Assembly (NCBI GenBank): GCA_964554535.1
Contig: CAZKPB010000018.1
Span: 1-43,661, forward strand
Origin: DMER64 sp964554535
Lineage (GTDB): Bacteria; Bacteroidota; Bacteroidia; Bacteroidales; UBA932
Reading direction: 5' to 3'
DNA: 43,661 nt
The position numbers and the translations under genes were made by a program. The notes beneath the pieces were generated by a model. The model was given only the letters and a program-made list of their open reading frames with translations, was not told the origin of the DNA and made no database searches. This document shows, piece by piece, positions 17,071 through 27,300 of the stretch. Position 1 is the stretch's first letter; each line of letters opens with the position of its first letter.

Positions 17071-18273
17071 ATGGAAAAAACCTGGCGCTGGTTTGGGCCC
17101 AACGACGTGATACGGCTTGAGCAACTCAGAGAAATCGGAGTGGAGGGCATTGTGACCGCCCTGCATCATATCCCTAACGGAGAGATCTGGACGTTGGACG
17201 AGATACGGAAACTGCAAAAGTTCATTGAAGCGGCCGGGCTGCGCTGGTCCGTTGTGGAAAGCCTTCCTGTATGCGAAGCCATCAAACGGGGGTCGGCAGA
17301 ACGGGACGCCCTGATTGCCAATTATGTTATTTCTCTTGAAAATTTGGGAAAAGCCGGCGTGCATACGGTATGCTACAATTTTATGCCGGTCATTGACTGG
17401 ATCCGCACCGACCTGGACCACAAACATCCGGACGGCACCTCTTCGCTCTATTTTGACTATGCCCGCTTTGCCTTCTTTGACTGCTGTATTCTGGAACGTC
17501 AGGAAGCGGCTGACGACTATTCCCCGGAAGTAATGGAGCAGGTGGCCCAAATAGGCCGCACCATTACGGAAGCACAGAAGGAAGAACTGATTAATAACAT
17601 CATTGTCAAGACTCAGGGATTTGTCAACGGCAACATTACCGAGAAAGACAAACAGCCCGTAGCCCTGTTCAAAAAGCTGCTGGCCACCTATGAGGGCATT
17701 GACAAGGCGCGGTTGCGGGCCAACTTCCGTTATTTTATGGAAGCCGTAACCCCCACCGCCCACAAATACGGGGTCAATTTGTGCATTCACCCGGACGACC
17801 CGCCGTTCCCGGTGCTGGGGCTACCCCGCATTGTCACCTCTGAAGAAGACATCGACTGGTTGCTCAACGCCGTGGACGTACGTGAAAACGGGCTGACCTT
17901 CTGTGCCGGTTCACTCAGCTCGGGACTGCAGAACAATGTACCCGCGCTGGCCGCAAAATACGCCGCACGCACGCACTTTGTCCACCTGCGCAGCACCGTG
18001 GTGGACTCCAGCCGCAATTTTACCGAGGCCGGTCATCTGGAAGGCCGCGCCAACCTCATTGAGGTCATACGCATTTTTGAGGCCGAGCAAAAACGCCGCC
18101 GCTCGGAAGGCCGCCCCGACTGGTTCATCCCCATGAGGCCCGACCACGGTCCGCTTATGCTGGACGACGTGAAACACAATTGCTTTAACCCGGGGTATTC
18201 GTTCTACGGACGTATGAAGGCGCTGGCCGAACTTTCGGGCGCCATGGCTGCAGTAAATTACTTAAACAGATAA
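17071..18273 (+). CDS. uxuA: Mannonate dehydratase
   Basis: Dehydrates D-mannonate to 2-keto-3-deoxygluconate in the glucuronate branch of hexuronate catabolism. The 400-residue protein matches family length and opens with the typical WRWFGPNDVIRLEQLREIGVEGIVTALH arrangement (given in part: WRWFGPNDV at 6-14, GIVTALHHIP at about 27-36). Further family features are CIHPDDPPFPVLGLPRI, FCAGSLSSG and the C-terminal MRPDHGPLMLDD. It is followed after 9 bp by an SDR oxidoreductase that should make its substrate. Confidence 0.96.
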   Translation: MEKTWRWFGPNDVIRLEQLREIGVEGIVTALHHIPNGEIWTLDEIRKLQKFIEAAGLRWSVVESLPVCEAIKRGSAERDALIANYVISLENLGKAGVHTVCYNFMPVIDWIRTDLDHKHPDGTSSLYFDYARFAFFDCCILERQEAADDYSPEVMEQVAQIGRTITEAQKEELINNIIVKTQGFVNGNITEKDKQPVALFKKLLATYEGIDKARLRANFRYFMEAVTPTAHKYGVNLCIHPDDPPFPVLGLPRIVTSEEDIDWLLNAVDVRENGLTFCAGSLSSGLQNNVPALAAKYAARTHFVHLRSTVVDSSRNFTEAGHLEGRANLIEVIRIFEAEQKRRRSEGRPDWFIPMRPDHGPLMLDDVKHNCFNPGYSFYGRMKALAELSGAMAAVNYLNR

Positions 18274-18282
18274 CCTAACTTT

Positions 18283-19098
18283 ATGACAGACATTTTCAGT
18301 ATCAAAGACAAAGTCGCGGTGATTACCGGCGCCGGAGGCGTTCTGGGAGGCAGTATTGCCCGCCATTTTGCCACACAGGGGGCCAAAATCGTGGCTACCG
18401 ACATCCGTCAGGAACAACTGGACGCACGGGTAAAAGAATTACAAGAATCCGGGGCCGAGGCCATTGGCATTGTGGGCAACGTGCTGGACGTAGCTTCTCT
18501 GGAAGAAGTGGCCCGGCAGATTGTAGCCAAATGGGGCCGCATTGATATTCTCATCAACGTGGCCGGTGGCAATATGCCCGCCGCCACCATCAATCCGGAC
18601 AAAAACGTATTTGACATGCCCATAGATGCGTGGAAGAAGGTTACCGACCTGAACCTCAACGGGTCTGTATACCCCACCCTTATCTTTGGAAAGATTATGG
18701 CCAAACAGGGGACCGGCAGCGTGGTCAACATTTCGTCCATGGCGGCCTACTCGGCCATTACCCGCGTATTGGGGTATTCGGTGGCCAAGACCGGAATCAT
18801 CAGTTTCACTCAATGGATGGCCATGGAATTTGCCCTCAAGTTTGGAGACGGCCTCAGGGTAAACGCCATTGCTCCCGGTTTCTTTATCGGGGACCAGAAC
18901 CGTGCCCTGCTCATTAATCCCGACGGCAGTCTTACCGACCGCAGCAAGAAAGTGCTGGCCAAGACACCTATGAACCGTTTTGGAGATATTACCGAACTCA
19001 ACGGCGCCGTCCAGTTCTTGTGCTCGGAAGCCGCCAGTTTCATTACCGGCGTAGTGCTTCCCATAGACGGCGGGTTCAGTTCGTTCAGCGGAGTATAG
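18283..19098 (+). CDS. D-mannonate oxidoreductase (fructuronate reductase), SDR type
   Basis: Classical short-chain dehydrogenase of 271 residues: cofactor motif TGAGGVLGGSIA (about 16-27), VAGG, catalytic serine in NISSMAAYSA, YSVAK (Tyr/Lys pair) and the C-terminal SFITGVVLPIDGGFSSFSG. In Bacteroidota this SDR type accompanies uxuA and reduces fructuronate to mannonate with NAD(P)H, replacing the unrelated UxuB of enterobacteria. The pairing and 9-bp spacing support that role. The gene ends 1 bp before the convergent ftcD/fchA gene. Confidence 0.85.
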   Translation: MTDIFSIKDKVAVITGAGGVLGGSIARHFATQGAKIVATDIRQEQLDARVKELQESGAEAIGIVGNVLDVASLEEVARQIVAKWGRIDILINVAGGNMPAATINPDKNVFDMPIDAWKKVTDLNLNGSVYPTLIFGKIMAKQGTGSVVNISSMAAYSAITRVLGYSVAKTGIISFTQWMAMEFALKFGDGLRVNAIAPGFFIGDQNRALLINPDGSLTDRSKKVLAKTPMNRFGDITELNGAVQFLCSEAASFITGVVLPIDGGFSSFSGV

Positions 19099-19099
19099 C

Positions 19100-20794
19100 C
19101 TAACGGGAAACGCCCGTCTTTACCATTTCCCAAATCATATCAGCGGCTTGCCGGGCTTGTTCCAGCAAGCCGTCGGCTTGTGAAACCAGGTCATCGGCCA
19201 CGGCCCGGTCTTTCAGACCCGAGGCATTGATGCACACGTTGAGGTAGGCCCCTCTGACCGCGGCCAGGGCGGCAAGAGAACCCACACCGGCATCGGAAAG
19301 CGAATTGGGGTTACCTTCCCGCGCCATGGCTTCATTGATGGCAAAGCAGTCAAAGGCCGTCTGCATGGTGCGCAGGGGAACCCGGGTGGCATACAGCGTG
19401 GCGGCCTGCAGAGCGGCCGCACGAGCCGCTTTTTCCGCATCGTTACCCTTGGGAAGACCCAGGGCATCCATGATTTTATTGAATGCCGCCGTGTCCTCAT
19501 CCACCAGGAGCAATAACCGGCTCATCAGGTCCTGCCCTTTTGCGGCCCAGTCGCTGAAGAATTCCCATCGGTCATCCCAACCGCGTTTATGGGCCGAGAG
19601 GTTAGCCACCATAGTGCCCAGTGCCGCCGCCAACGCGCCCATATAGGCTGCAATGGAACCGCCGCCGGGAGCCGGAGACTCGCTGGCGGTCTCTTCCGCA
19701 AACCCCTTGCAGGTCATGGAAACTAATTTTTTTGCCTCGGCCAGGGGGTCCAGCATCAGGTATTCCAGTATTTTTTCTTGCGCCACAAAGGGTTTGAGGT
19801 CGTCAAGGCCCATGGACTTGACGGCTATTTTAAGGATTTCGCTTTCGCTGATACCCACAGACCGTTGTTGTTTGCGCAAAAAATACTTGCCGGCTTCCAT
19901 CAGGGCGCTTTTGGGAATAAGCCCCACCAGTTCGGTGCCGGTCACCCGCAGGCCGCGTGCCGCCGCTTTGGCACAGACTTCCTCAAAAGCCACGTGCAAA
20001 GGCGTAACGCTTATGTCCGTAAGGTTCATTGACACCTGTGCAATGCCGTATTCCTCTATGTACCATCCAATGGCCTTGCAGCACTTGAGCGTGCCGGGGG
20101 TCCAGACTTCATTGCCTTTATCATCGGTCACCGGCTTGCCGTCGCGCAACAGTTTGCGTCCTTTCTCACGTACGTCAAAGGCCACGGCATTGGCCCGGCG
20201 CGTAGAAGTGGTATTGAGATTGAAGTTGACAGCCACCAGAAAGTCACGGGCACCTATTACCGAAAGTCCGGTAGAAGCCACCTTGTCTGAAAACTCACAG
20301 GGGCCGAAATCCGGCTTCCAGGCCGGGTCCTGCAGTTTCTTGGCCAAGCCCTCGTATTCCCCGCTGCGGCACACGGCCAGATTGCGGCGCTTGTCGGAGA
20401 AAGCGGCTTTTTCATAACAATATACGGGGATGCCGAGTTCTTCGCCCACCCTGCGGGCCAATTGACGGGCATAGTCGACCACCTCTTCCATAGTCACACC
20501 GGCTACGGGGATGAGCGGACATACGTCGGTAGCGCCAATGCGGGGGTGTTCCCCGTGGTGCTTGCGCATATCAATCAGTTCGGCAGCAGTGCGTATGCCC
20601 CGGAAAGCGCCTTCCATCACGGCTTGGGGAGATCCCACAAAGGTTACCACGGTACGGTTGGTGGCTTTCCCGGGGTCCACATTCAGCAGCTTGACGCCCT
20701 CCACAGAGGCTATGGCGGCCGTAATACGGTCTATTACGTGCAGGTCACGTCCCTCGGAAAAATTGGGAACACACTCTATCAGCTTGGTATTCAT
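19100..20794 (-). CDS. Glutamate formimidoyltransferase / formimido-THF cyclodeaminase fusion
   Basis: Protein of 564 residues joining two enzymes of histidine breakdown. Residues 1 to about 330 are glutamate formimidoyltransferase (ECVPNFSEGRDLHVID; GATDVCPLIPV; MNLTDI), moving the formimino group of formimidoylglutamate to tetrahydrofolate. Residues about 365-560 are the cyclodeaminase (SPAPGGGSIAAYMGALAAALGTMVANL), releasing ammonia and making methenyl-THF. The order is that of the mammalian FTCD enzyme. Last gene of the hut operon, 7 bp after the MBL gene. Confidence 0.93.
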   Translation of the reverse strand: MNTKLIECVPNFSEGRDLHVIDRITAAIASVEGVKLLNVDPGKATNRTVVTFVGSPQAVMEGAFRGIRTAAELIDMRKHHGEHPRIGATDVCPLIPVAGVTMEEVVDYARQLARRVGEELGIPVYCYEKAAFSDKRRNLAVCRSGEYEGLAKKLQDPAWKPDFGPCEFSDKVASTGLSVIGARDFLVAVNFNLNTTSTRRANAVAFDVREKGRKLLRDGKPVTDDKGNEVWTPGTLKCCKAIGWYIEEYGIAQVSMNLTDISVTPLHVAFEEVCAKAAARGLRVTGTELVGLIPKSALMEAGKYFLRKQQRSVGISESEILKIAVKSMGLDDLKPFVAQEKILEYLMLDPLAEAKKLVSMTCKGFAEETASESPAPGGGSIAAYMGALAAALGTMVANLSAHKRGWDDRWEFFSDWAAKGQDLMSRLLLLVDEDTAAFNKIMDALGLPKGNDAEKAARAAALQAATLYATRVPLRTMQTAFDCFAINEAMAREGNPNSLSDAGVGSLAALAAVRGAYLNVCINASGLKDRAVADDLVSQADGLLEQARQAADMIWEMVKTGVSR

Positions 20795-20801
20795 GCAATT
20801 A

Positions 20802-21455
20802 TTAGTACAAAAGTTTTACTTTGGGACCTACCGCCTGCTGCAGGGCTTCTTTATCAATTTCAAAGTAATGTACCGGGTATACTACCGGAGCGCCCACCGT
20901 TTTTACGGCTTCCACAAACATGGCGTCGCTCATGGTATAAGGCTGGTTTTTGGGCAGGAAGGCAATGTCAAGGGGGCCAAGGTCCTTCATTTCCGGAATC
21001 AGTTCGGTATCGCCGGCCACGTATACGCGCAATTTGCCAAAAGTGAAAATGTACCCGTTGCCGTATCCCTTGGGATGGAATGCCGTGCCGTCGGGTTTCT
21101 TGCTTTCTATATTGTACGCGGCAACAGCCTGTATCCCGATGCCTTGCCATTCCATAGAATCCCCGTTGGCCATCTGCCTATACAATTTGACGCGCTCCTT
21201 CATGCATTCGGGGCCCACAAAAAGCGTTTTGTCGGTAACCAGGTCCTTGAGGGCTTTGGGGTCGTAATGGTCCCCGTGGTCGTGTGTGAAAAGAATGAGA
21301 TCCGCTTTGGGATATTTTGAGTAATCCGTGTTTTGTGAGTAAGGGTCCACATAAATAACCGTGTGGTCCAATTGAAACATTACCGCACCGTGACCGGTGG
21401 GTGCCAGAGTCAGAAGACCCAGTAAAGTGGTGATTTGTTGAGCTAATGCAAACAT
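20802..21455 (-). CDS. MBL-fold metal-dependent hydrolase
   Basis: Protein of 217 residues with the metallo-beta-lactamase metal motif THDHGDHYD (His58, His60, Asp62, His63), upstream TGHGAVMF and VYVAGDTELIPEM, the pattern of the UPF0173/UlaG-like branch (L-ascorbate-6-P lactonase relatives). The first 18 residues are mildly hydrophobic but no clear signal peptide is seen; many relatives in Bacteroidota are longer and exported. It sits inside the hut operon (11 bp after hutI, 7 bp before ftcD), so a role tied to histidine breakdown or simple co-expression is possible. Substrate unknown. Confidence 0.8.
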   Translation of the reverse strand: MFALAQQITTLLGLLTLAPTGHGAVMFQLDHTVIYVDPYSQNTDYSKYPKADLILFTHDHGDHYDPKALKDLVTDKTLFVGPECMKERVKLYRQMANGDSMEWQGIGIQAVAAYNIESKKPDGTAFHPKGYGNGYIFTFGKLRVYVAGDTELIPEMKDLGPLDIAFLPKNQPYTMSDAMFVEAVKTVGAPVVYPVHYFEIDKEALQQAVGPKVKLLY

Positions 21456-21466
21456 AGTCTAAATTT

Positions 21467-22729
21467 TTAGATGATTTTCCCGTTAAGTATGACCGTATCT
21501 ACCAGCGGACTGGTAAATGCGTAAGTAAAATATTCGTAGGTAGGAATGGGTTTGGTTATAAACAGGCCGGCCTTCTTACCCACCGCCAGGGAGCCGTACT
21601 CGCAGGAAAGGCCCATGGCATATGCGCCGTTGAGTGTGGCCGCGTTAAGGGCTTCTTCCGGAGTCATATTCATCTTCAGGCAGGCCAGCGCCATCATAAA
21701 TTGAAGGTTGCCTGCGGGACAGGATCCCGGATTGTAGTTGGACGCCAATACCAGGGGAAGGTCTTGGGCAAGCATGGCACGCGCCGGGGCGTATTCCATA
21801 TTCAGGAAGAACGTGGATCCCGGCAGCAGCACCGGTAGGGTGTCCGATTGCGAGAGAGCGTTCCACTCGGCCTTTGTGGTGTGTTCCAGATGGTCCACGC
21901 TGACGGCTCCGTAGGCAATGCCCACCTGCACGCCCCCCGAACAGTGCATCTGGTTGGCGTGTACCTTAGGCCGCAACCCGTATTTGAGGCCCGCCTCAAA
22001 GATACGCGCTGTCTGGGGTACCGTAAAGAAACCTTCTTCACAGAATACGTCAATGTATTGGGCCAGTTGCTCTGCGGCCACGGCGGGAATCATCTCGCGG
22101 ATAATCAGGTCCACATAGTCTTCCTGACGTCCCTTGTAGGCGGCCGGGACGGCGTGTGCCCCCAGGAAGGTGGCCTTTACCGCAAGCGGCGTTTCTTCCC
22201 CAATGCGCTTTATTACGCGCAGCATTTTCAATTCATCCTCCGTAGTCAGCCCGTAACCGCTCTTGATTTCCACCGCTCCGGTGCCAAAACGGATGATTTC
22301 TTCCACACGGGGCAGGGTCTGCTCAAACAGTTCCTGTGGGGTAGTGCGGCGAAGTAATTTGGCCGAGTTGAGAATCCCCCCGCCACGTGCCGCAATCTGC
22401 TGGTAAGAGAAGCCGCGGATTTTGTCCATAAACTCCTGCTCGCGGCTCCCGGCATAAACCAGATGCGTATGGCAGTCGCAGAAGGACGGAAAGACCATCC
22501 GGCCCGTAGCATCAATAATTTGCGTGCCCACCGGGACGGAATCGGCATAGAGACAGTCATCCATGGTGCCCATCCCGGCAATGAGGTCGTCTTCAATGAA
22601 AATCCACGCATTGTCCATACAATGAAGTTCTTTCATGCCGACGCCCCGGCGGTAAGATTGGCAATCAAGAGGATAACCTTTCTGCACCTGTACGGCCTGC
22701 TTGATGTTTTCTATGAGGATGTGGCTCAT
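21467..22729 (-). CDS. hutI: Imidazolonepropionase
   Basis: Hydrolyses 4-imidazolone-5-propanoate to N-formimidoyl-glutamate, the third step of the Hut pathway. The 420-residue amidohydrolase has the metal motif FCDCHTHLVYAGSREQEF (His87, His89), GGGILNSAKLLRRTT, and the downstream ligands in KVHANQMHCSGG and SVDHLEH. Its start overlaps the hutH stop by 4 bp (ATGA), implying coupled translation. Confidence 0.97.
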   Translation of the reverse strand: MSHILIENIKQAVQVQKGYPLDCQSYRRGVGMKELHCMDNAWIFIEDDLIAGMGTMDDCLYADSVPVGTQIIDATGRMVFPSFCDCHTHLVYAGSREQEFMDKIRGFSYQQIAARGGGILNSAKLLRRTTPQELFEQTLPRVEEIIRFGTGAVEIKSGYGLTTEDELKMLRVIKRIGEETPLAVKATFLGAHAVPAAYKGRQEDYVDLIIREMIPAVAAEQLAQYIDVFCEEGFFTVPQTARIFEAGLKYGLRPKVHANQMHCSGGVQVGIAYGAVSVDHLEHTTKAEWNALSQSDTLPVLLPGSTFFLNMEYAPARAMLAQDLPLVLASNYNPGSCPAGNLQFMMALACLKMNMTPEEALNAATLNGAYAMGLSCEYGSLAVGKKAGLFITKPIPTYEYFTYAFTSPLVDTVILNGKII

Positions 22730-24213
22730 AGCGTGTCTGTGTCAAGGAATCTTTCAGCGGCGTGCATATTGGGATACATCACAGTGTCATCGGTAATGAA
22801 CGGCACCCGGCTGCGGAAACGCATCACCATCTCTTCCAGTGGCGGCGATGTCCTGGCCGGACGTCTGAATTCCAGGGCCTGTGCCGCATTAAACAATTCA
22901 ATGGCCAATACCCGCTGCACGTTGTTCATCACGCGGTAACATTTCAGGGCCGAGTTGGAGCCCATACTTACGTGGTCCTCCTGCGCCTGAGACGAGTCAA
23001 TGGAATCCACGCACGCCGGCATACAGAGCTGCTTGTTCTGGCTGACAATGGACGCCGCCGTATACTGCGGGATCATAAAGCCGCTGTTGAGCCCGGGGTG
23101 TGCCACCAGAAAGGCGGGCAATTCTCGTTTGCCCAACACCAGCTGGTTGGTGCGCCGCTCGGAAATGCTGCCCAATTCCGCCACGGCAATGGAGAGAAAG
23201 TCCATTGCCAGTGCCAGCGGTTGTCCGTGGAAATTTCCGGCACTGACCACCTCGTCCAGATCGGGAAAGATGGTGGGATTGTCCGTGGCCGAGTTCATTT
23301 CCGTTGTAAGTACCTGTGTGACATATGCTATACAGTCTTTGGTGGCTCCGTGTACCTGCGGGGCGCAACGGAACGAATACGGGTCCTGCACGTGCCTTTT
23401 GGGACGGGCAATCAATTCACTGCCTTCCAGCGCTTTGCGAACCGCTTGGGCAGTAGCCGCCTGCCCCGCGTGGGGACGAATGGCGTGCACGTGCGGGGTG
23501 AAAGGCTCTATGCGGCCGTCATAGGCATCCAGAGACAGGGCGCAGATGGTGTCGGCATGGCGGCTCAGGCGGCGTGCCTTGAGCAAGCACCACAACCCGT
23601 AGGCGCACATGAACTGGGTGCCGTTAAGCAGGGCCAGTCCTTCTTTTGATTGCAGTTCAATGGGGTCCCAGCCCATTTTGGCGTTGAGTCGGGCACCGGT
23701 AAGACGCTCCCCTTCATATTCCACCTGACCCAGACCCAGAAGGGGCAAGGACATATGGGCCAGCGGGGCAAGGTCTCCGGAAGCACCCAACGACCCGTTC
23801 TCATATATCACGGGGAATACCCCTTTGTTGAAGAAGTCGACAAGCCGTTCAACCGTACACAGCTGTACGCCGGAATGCCCATAGGAAAGTGACTGGATTT
23901 TGAGAAACAACATAAGGCGCACAATGTCTTTGGGCACCTCGGCCCCCATACCGCAGGCGTGCGACATTACCAGATTTTTCTGCAATTGCGTCAGTTGTTC
24001 TTTGTCTATGGCGACGTTGTACAGGGCTCCAAAACCGGTGTTTATGCCGTAGATGAGCCCGTCTGAATGCTGCATTTTCCGGTCCAGATAGGTGCGGCAA
24101 CGGGTAATCCGACGGACAGCTTCGTCTGACAGGGTCAATCGGGTGCCTTCCTGCAAAATTTTTTCTAAATCTTCCAAAGTAAGCGGAAGAGGGGATATAG
24201 ATTGGGTATACAT
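22726..24213 (-). CDS. hutH: Histidine ammonia-lyase
   Basis: Removes ammonia from L-histidine to give urocanate, the first Hut step. The 495-residue protein has the self-cyclising Ala-Ser-Gly triad (residues 144-146 in NGSLGASGDLAPLAH) that forms the MIO cofactor, the YGINTGFG loop (Tyr55) and the C-terminal SANQ-like region VDSIDSSQAQEDHVSMG. First gene of the operon. A minus-strand TATTTTTG box lies at 24254-24247. Confidence 0.97.
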   Translation of the reverse strand: MYTQSISPLPLTLEDLEKILQEGTRLTLSDEAVRRITRCRTYLDRKMQHSDGLIYGINTGFGALYNVAIDKEQLTQLQKNLVMSHACGMGAEVPKDIVRLMLFLKIQSLSYGHSGVQLCTVERLVDFFNKGVFPVIYENGSLGASGDLAPLAHMSLPLLGLGQVEYEGERLTGARLNAKMGWDPIELQSKEGLALLNGTQFMCAYGLWCLLKARRLSRHADTICALSLDAYDGRIEPFTPHVHAIRPHAGQAATAQAVRKALEGSELIARPKRHVQDPYSFRCAPQVHGATKDCIAYVTQVLTTEMNSATDNPTIFPDLDEVVSAGNFHGQPLALAMDFLSIAVAELGSISERRTNQLVLGKRELPAFLVAHPGLNSGFMIPQYTAASIVSQNKQLCMPACVDSIDSSQAQEDHVSMGSNSALKCYRVMNNVQRVLAIELFNAAQALEFRRPARTSPPLEEMVMRFRSRVPFITDDTVMYPNMHAAERFLDTDTL

Positions 24214-24245
24214 TTTATTTATTGACTATTTACAGAGAATTGTCA

Positions 24246-24322
24246 GCAAAAATAGAATTTTATTTACTATTTATAGCACCCGGGACAAGCGCCGGCGCCT
24301 TTTGTCTCCCATCTTGTGCTAT
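24246..24322. promoter_or_regulatory. hutH -7 box and ~50-bp imperfect palindrome
   Basis: Minus-strand TATTTTTGC (24254 to 24246) is a plausible hutH promoter box. Beyond it, 24273-24322 forms a long inverted repeat: ATAGCAC/GTGCTAT outer arms, GGGACAA paired with TTGTC-T-CC inside (one bulge), and the palindrome GCGCCGGCGC (24289-24298) at the centre. It lies between divergent hutH and susC and could be an operator for both or a structure in a susC leader. Confidence 0.45.
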
Positions 24323-24391
24323 CTTGGCCTTGAATTTGCGACGATTTTTTTTAATTTTATCCCCTAATTACCTAATTCAATTTTTTATCTA

Positions 24392-27300
24392 ATGAAGAAA
24401 TTCGTACTAATTGCGCTTTTGCTGTGGTCTGTGAATCCATTGTGCGCGCAATCGGAAGTGACCGGAACGGTGACTTCTGCAGAAGACGGACAACCGCTCC
24501 CCTATGTGACCATCCAGGTGAAAGGCCGCTCCGGAACAGGTACCCTCTCTGACATTGACGGAAATTACAAGCTGTCCGGCTGTCCGTCAAATGCCACTCT
24601 TCTCTTCTCTTACGTGGGTTACGTTACACAGGAAATTTCCCTAGAGGGACGAAGCCTGCTGCACGTGATTCTTACCCCTGACGCCACCGCTTTGGAAGAA
24701 GTGATGGTAGTTGCTTACGGTACTGCAAAAAAAGGCACTTATACAGGTGCCGCTTCTTTAGTAAAAAGTGATGCCATAAAAGATGTGCCCGCCGTGTCGT
24801 TTGAAAACGCATTGAACGGGAAAGTGGCCGGCATGCAGATCACTGCCTCGTCGGGGCAGGCCGGTTCCGCTTCTTCCATCCGTATTCGCGGGATAGGTTC
24901 CATGAATGCTTCCAACGAGCCGCTGTATGTGATTGACGGGGTGCCCGTCGTATCGGGCGATATTGGCCAGATGAGCGGTTACACCTACTCTACCAACAAT
25001 GTGATGAGTTCTCTTAATCCTTCTGACATAGAATCTATTACCGTATTGAAAGATGCCGCCGCATCGGCCTTGTACGGGTCGCGTGCCGCCAACGGTGTAG
25101 TGATGATCACCACCAAAAAAGGCAAAATGGGACGGCCCACGGTCAATTTCAAGGCATCTGTGGGCATCACCCCCTCCTGGGCCACGGATAACTATGAAAC
25201 CGCCTCGGTACAAGAAAACGTCAATATGTTGTATATGGTGTTCCACGACTACAACACCTCTTTGGGCAAGACGGAAGCCTACGCCAACGCCAATGCCCTG
25301 TCGCGTATGAATACCAAATGGAAAAAACACGGATACTATTTTGAAACGGCCGGTACCGGTCTGTATGAAAACGTACGGATTCTTGGGATGACCGACGGCG
25401 CCGTAAACCGTGAAGGCACTTATTTTGATTGGGATGACGCCTATTTCCGCACGGCCGTGTACCAGAACTATGACCTGTCGGTTAGCGGCGGTGACCAGAA
25501 CACCAACTACTATACTTCCCTATCTTACACCAAAGAGCAGGGACGTATCTACGTAAATGATTTTGACCGTTTTTCCGGCCGCGTCAATTTGAGTCAGAAG
25601 GTGGGCAAACACGTGGAGTTCACCACCAACATCAATCTGTCCAAAAGCGGACGCAGCGGCTACAACGACACCCGCAACACCGGCGGCAACTATTTCCTGC
25701 AGAGCCGCAACCTGCTGTGGGGACTGTACTGGCCCACCGACTACAAAACCGGAGATCCCTGGACCGCCCGCTACGGAAGTTACGCCTACAACGGATTATA
25801 TTACAACAAGGAATGGGAAAACACTTCAGGCACCTTGAAAATTCAGGCGTCCGAGACCCTGAACGTCACCTTCACCCCCTGGTTGAACTTTAAATCTTTA
25901 TTCTCTTACGACAACACCCAGGTAAAGGACCATATCTACTACAGCGCCAACCACTACAACGGCAGTTCCACCAACGGATCGGTGTCTGAAATGACCAGCA
26001 ACTACAACAAAATAGTGTCTTCCTCTACATTGAATTTCAACAAAGACTTTGGCAAACACGCAGTCAGTGCCCTGGCCGGTTTTGAAGCCGAACGCAACCA
26101 AACCGACTTTATGCGTTCTACCGGAGAAGACCTGCCTTCCAGCACGTTGCACACCGTAGCCACCGCCGGCACCCTGGACGCCAACGCCTACTCTTGGGGA
26201 AACTCCATGGTTTCTATACTCTCTCGTGCCGAGTACAACTATGACCAGCGGTATTTTGCCTCGGCCTCGTACCGGCGTGACGGGTCATCCCGCCTGGGGC
26301 CCGAAGCGCGGTGGGGAGACTTCTGGTCGGTGGCCGGATCCTGGAAGATAAGCAATGAGGCCTTTATGAAGAACGTCCCCGTGATAAGTGATTTGCGACT
26401 CAGAGCCTCCTACGGGGTAAACGGCACCCTGCCTTCCACCGACTACGGATGGCGCTCTCTTACCGGTTATTCTTCAAAATATCAGGAACAGGCCGGAGGA
26501 GGGCTCAGTAACGCAGCCGACGCCAAGCTGTCCTGGGAAACCAGCTACACGTCCAACCTGGCGCTGGAATTCGGATTGTGGGGACAACGACTTACAGGTA
26601 TCGTGGAATACTTTAACCGAGATTCCAAAGACTTGCTGCAAGACGTCCCCATATCGACCGTCACCGGGTTCGGCTCCACGTTAAAGAATATAGGACGCAT
26701 CAACAACCGCGGGGTGGAAGTGGAACTTGCCGGGGATATTATCCGCACCTCATCCGTGCGCTGGAGTGCGGGAGCCAACGCCTCTTTTACCCGTTCTACC
26801 GTAACCGAATTGTATGCCGGAGCCGATATCAACTGGTACGACCCCACGGGCGATGACGACCGCGCCATGTACCTGTACCGCGAGGGCGAATCCACCCTCT
26901 CTTTCTACGGGTATGAATACGCCGGTGTGGACCCTGCCAACGGCAAAAGCATCTTTTATGTGAATGACACAGATAACCCCGCCGCCGGCGACTTTACGTG
27001 GAACGGCCGGGGAGCCACCTATGATAAGGACAACGCCAACTACACCATTTTGGGAAGCGCTCTGCCCAAAGTATTCGGAGGCCTGAACACCGAGGTGGAA
27101 TGGAAAGGCATTTCCCTGGGATTGAATTTCATATACAAAATAGGAGGATATCTGTATGACGGAGCCAACAAGGACGTGGCCGATGACGGATATTATTGGG
27201 AACGTATCCGCTCCAAGTACTATTACGACCATATGTGGACACCCACCCACACTACCGGCGGCGAGCCGCGCATTGAAGGTACCGACCTTACCGATGCCAT

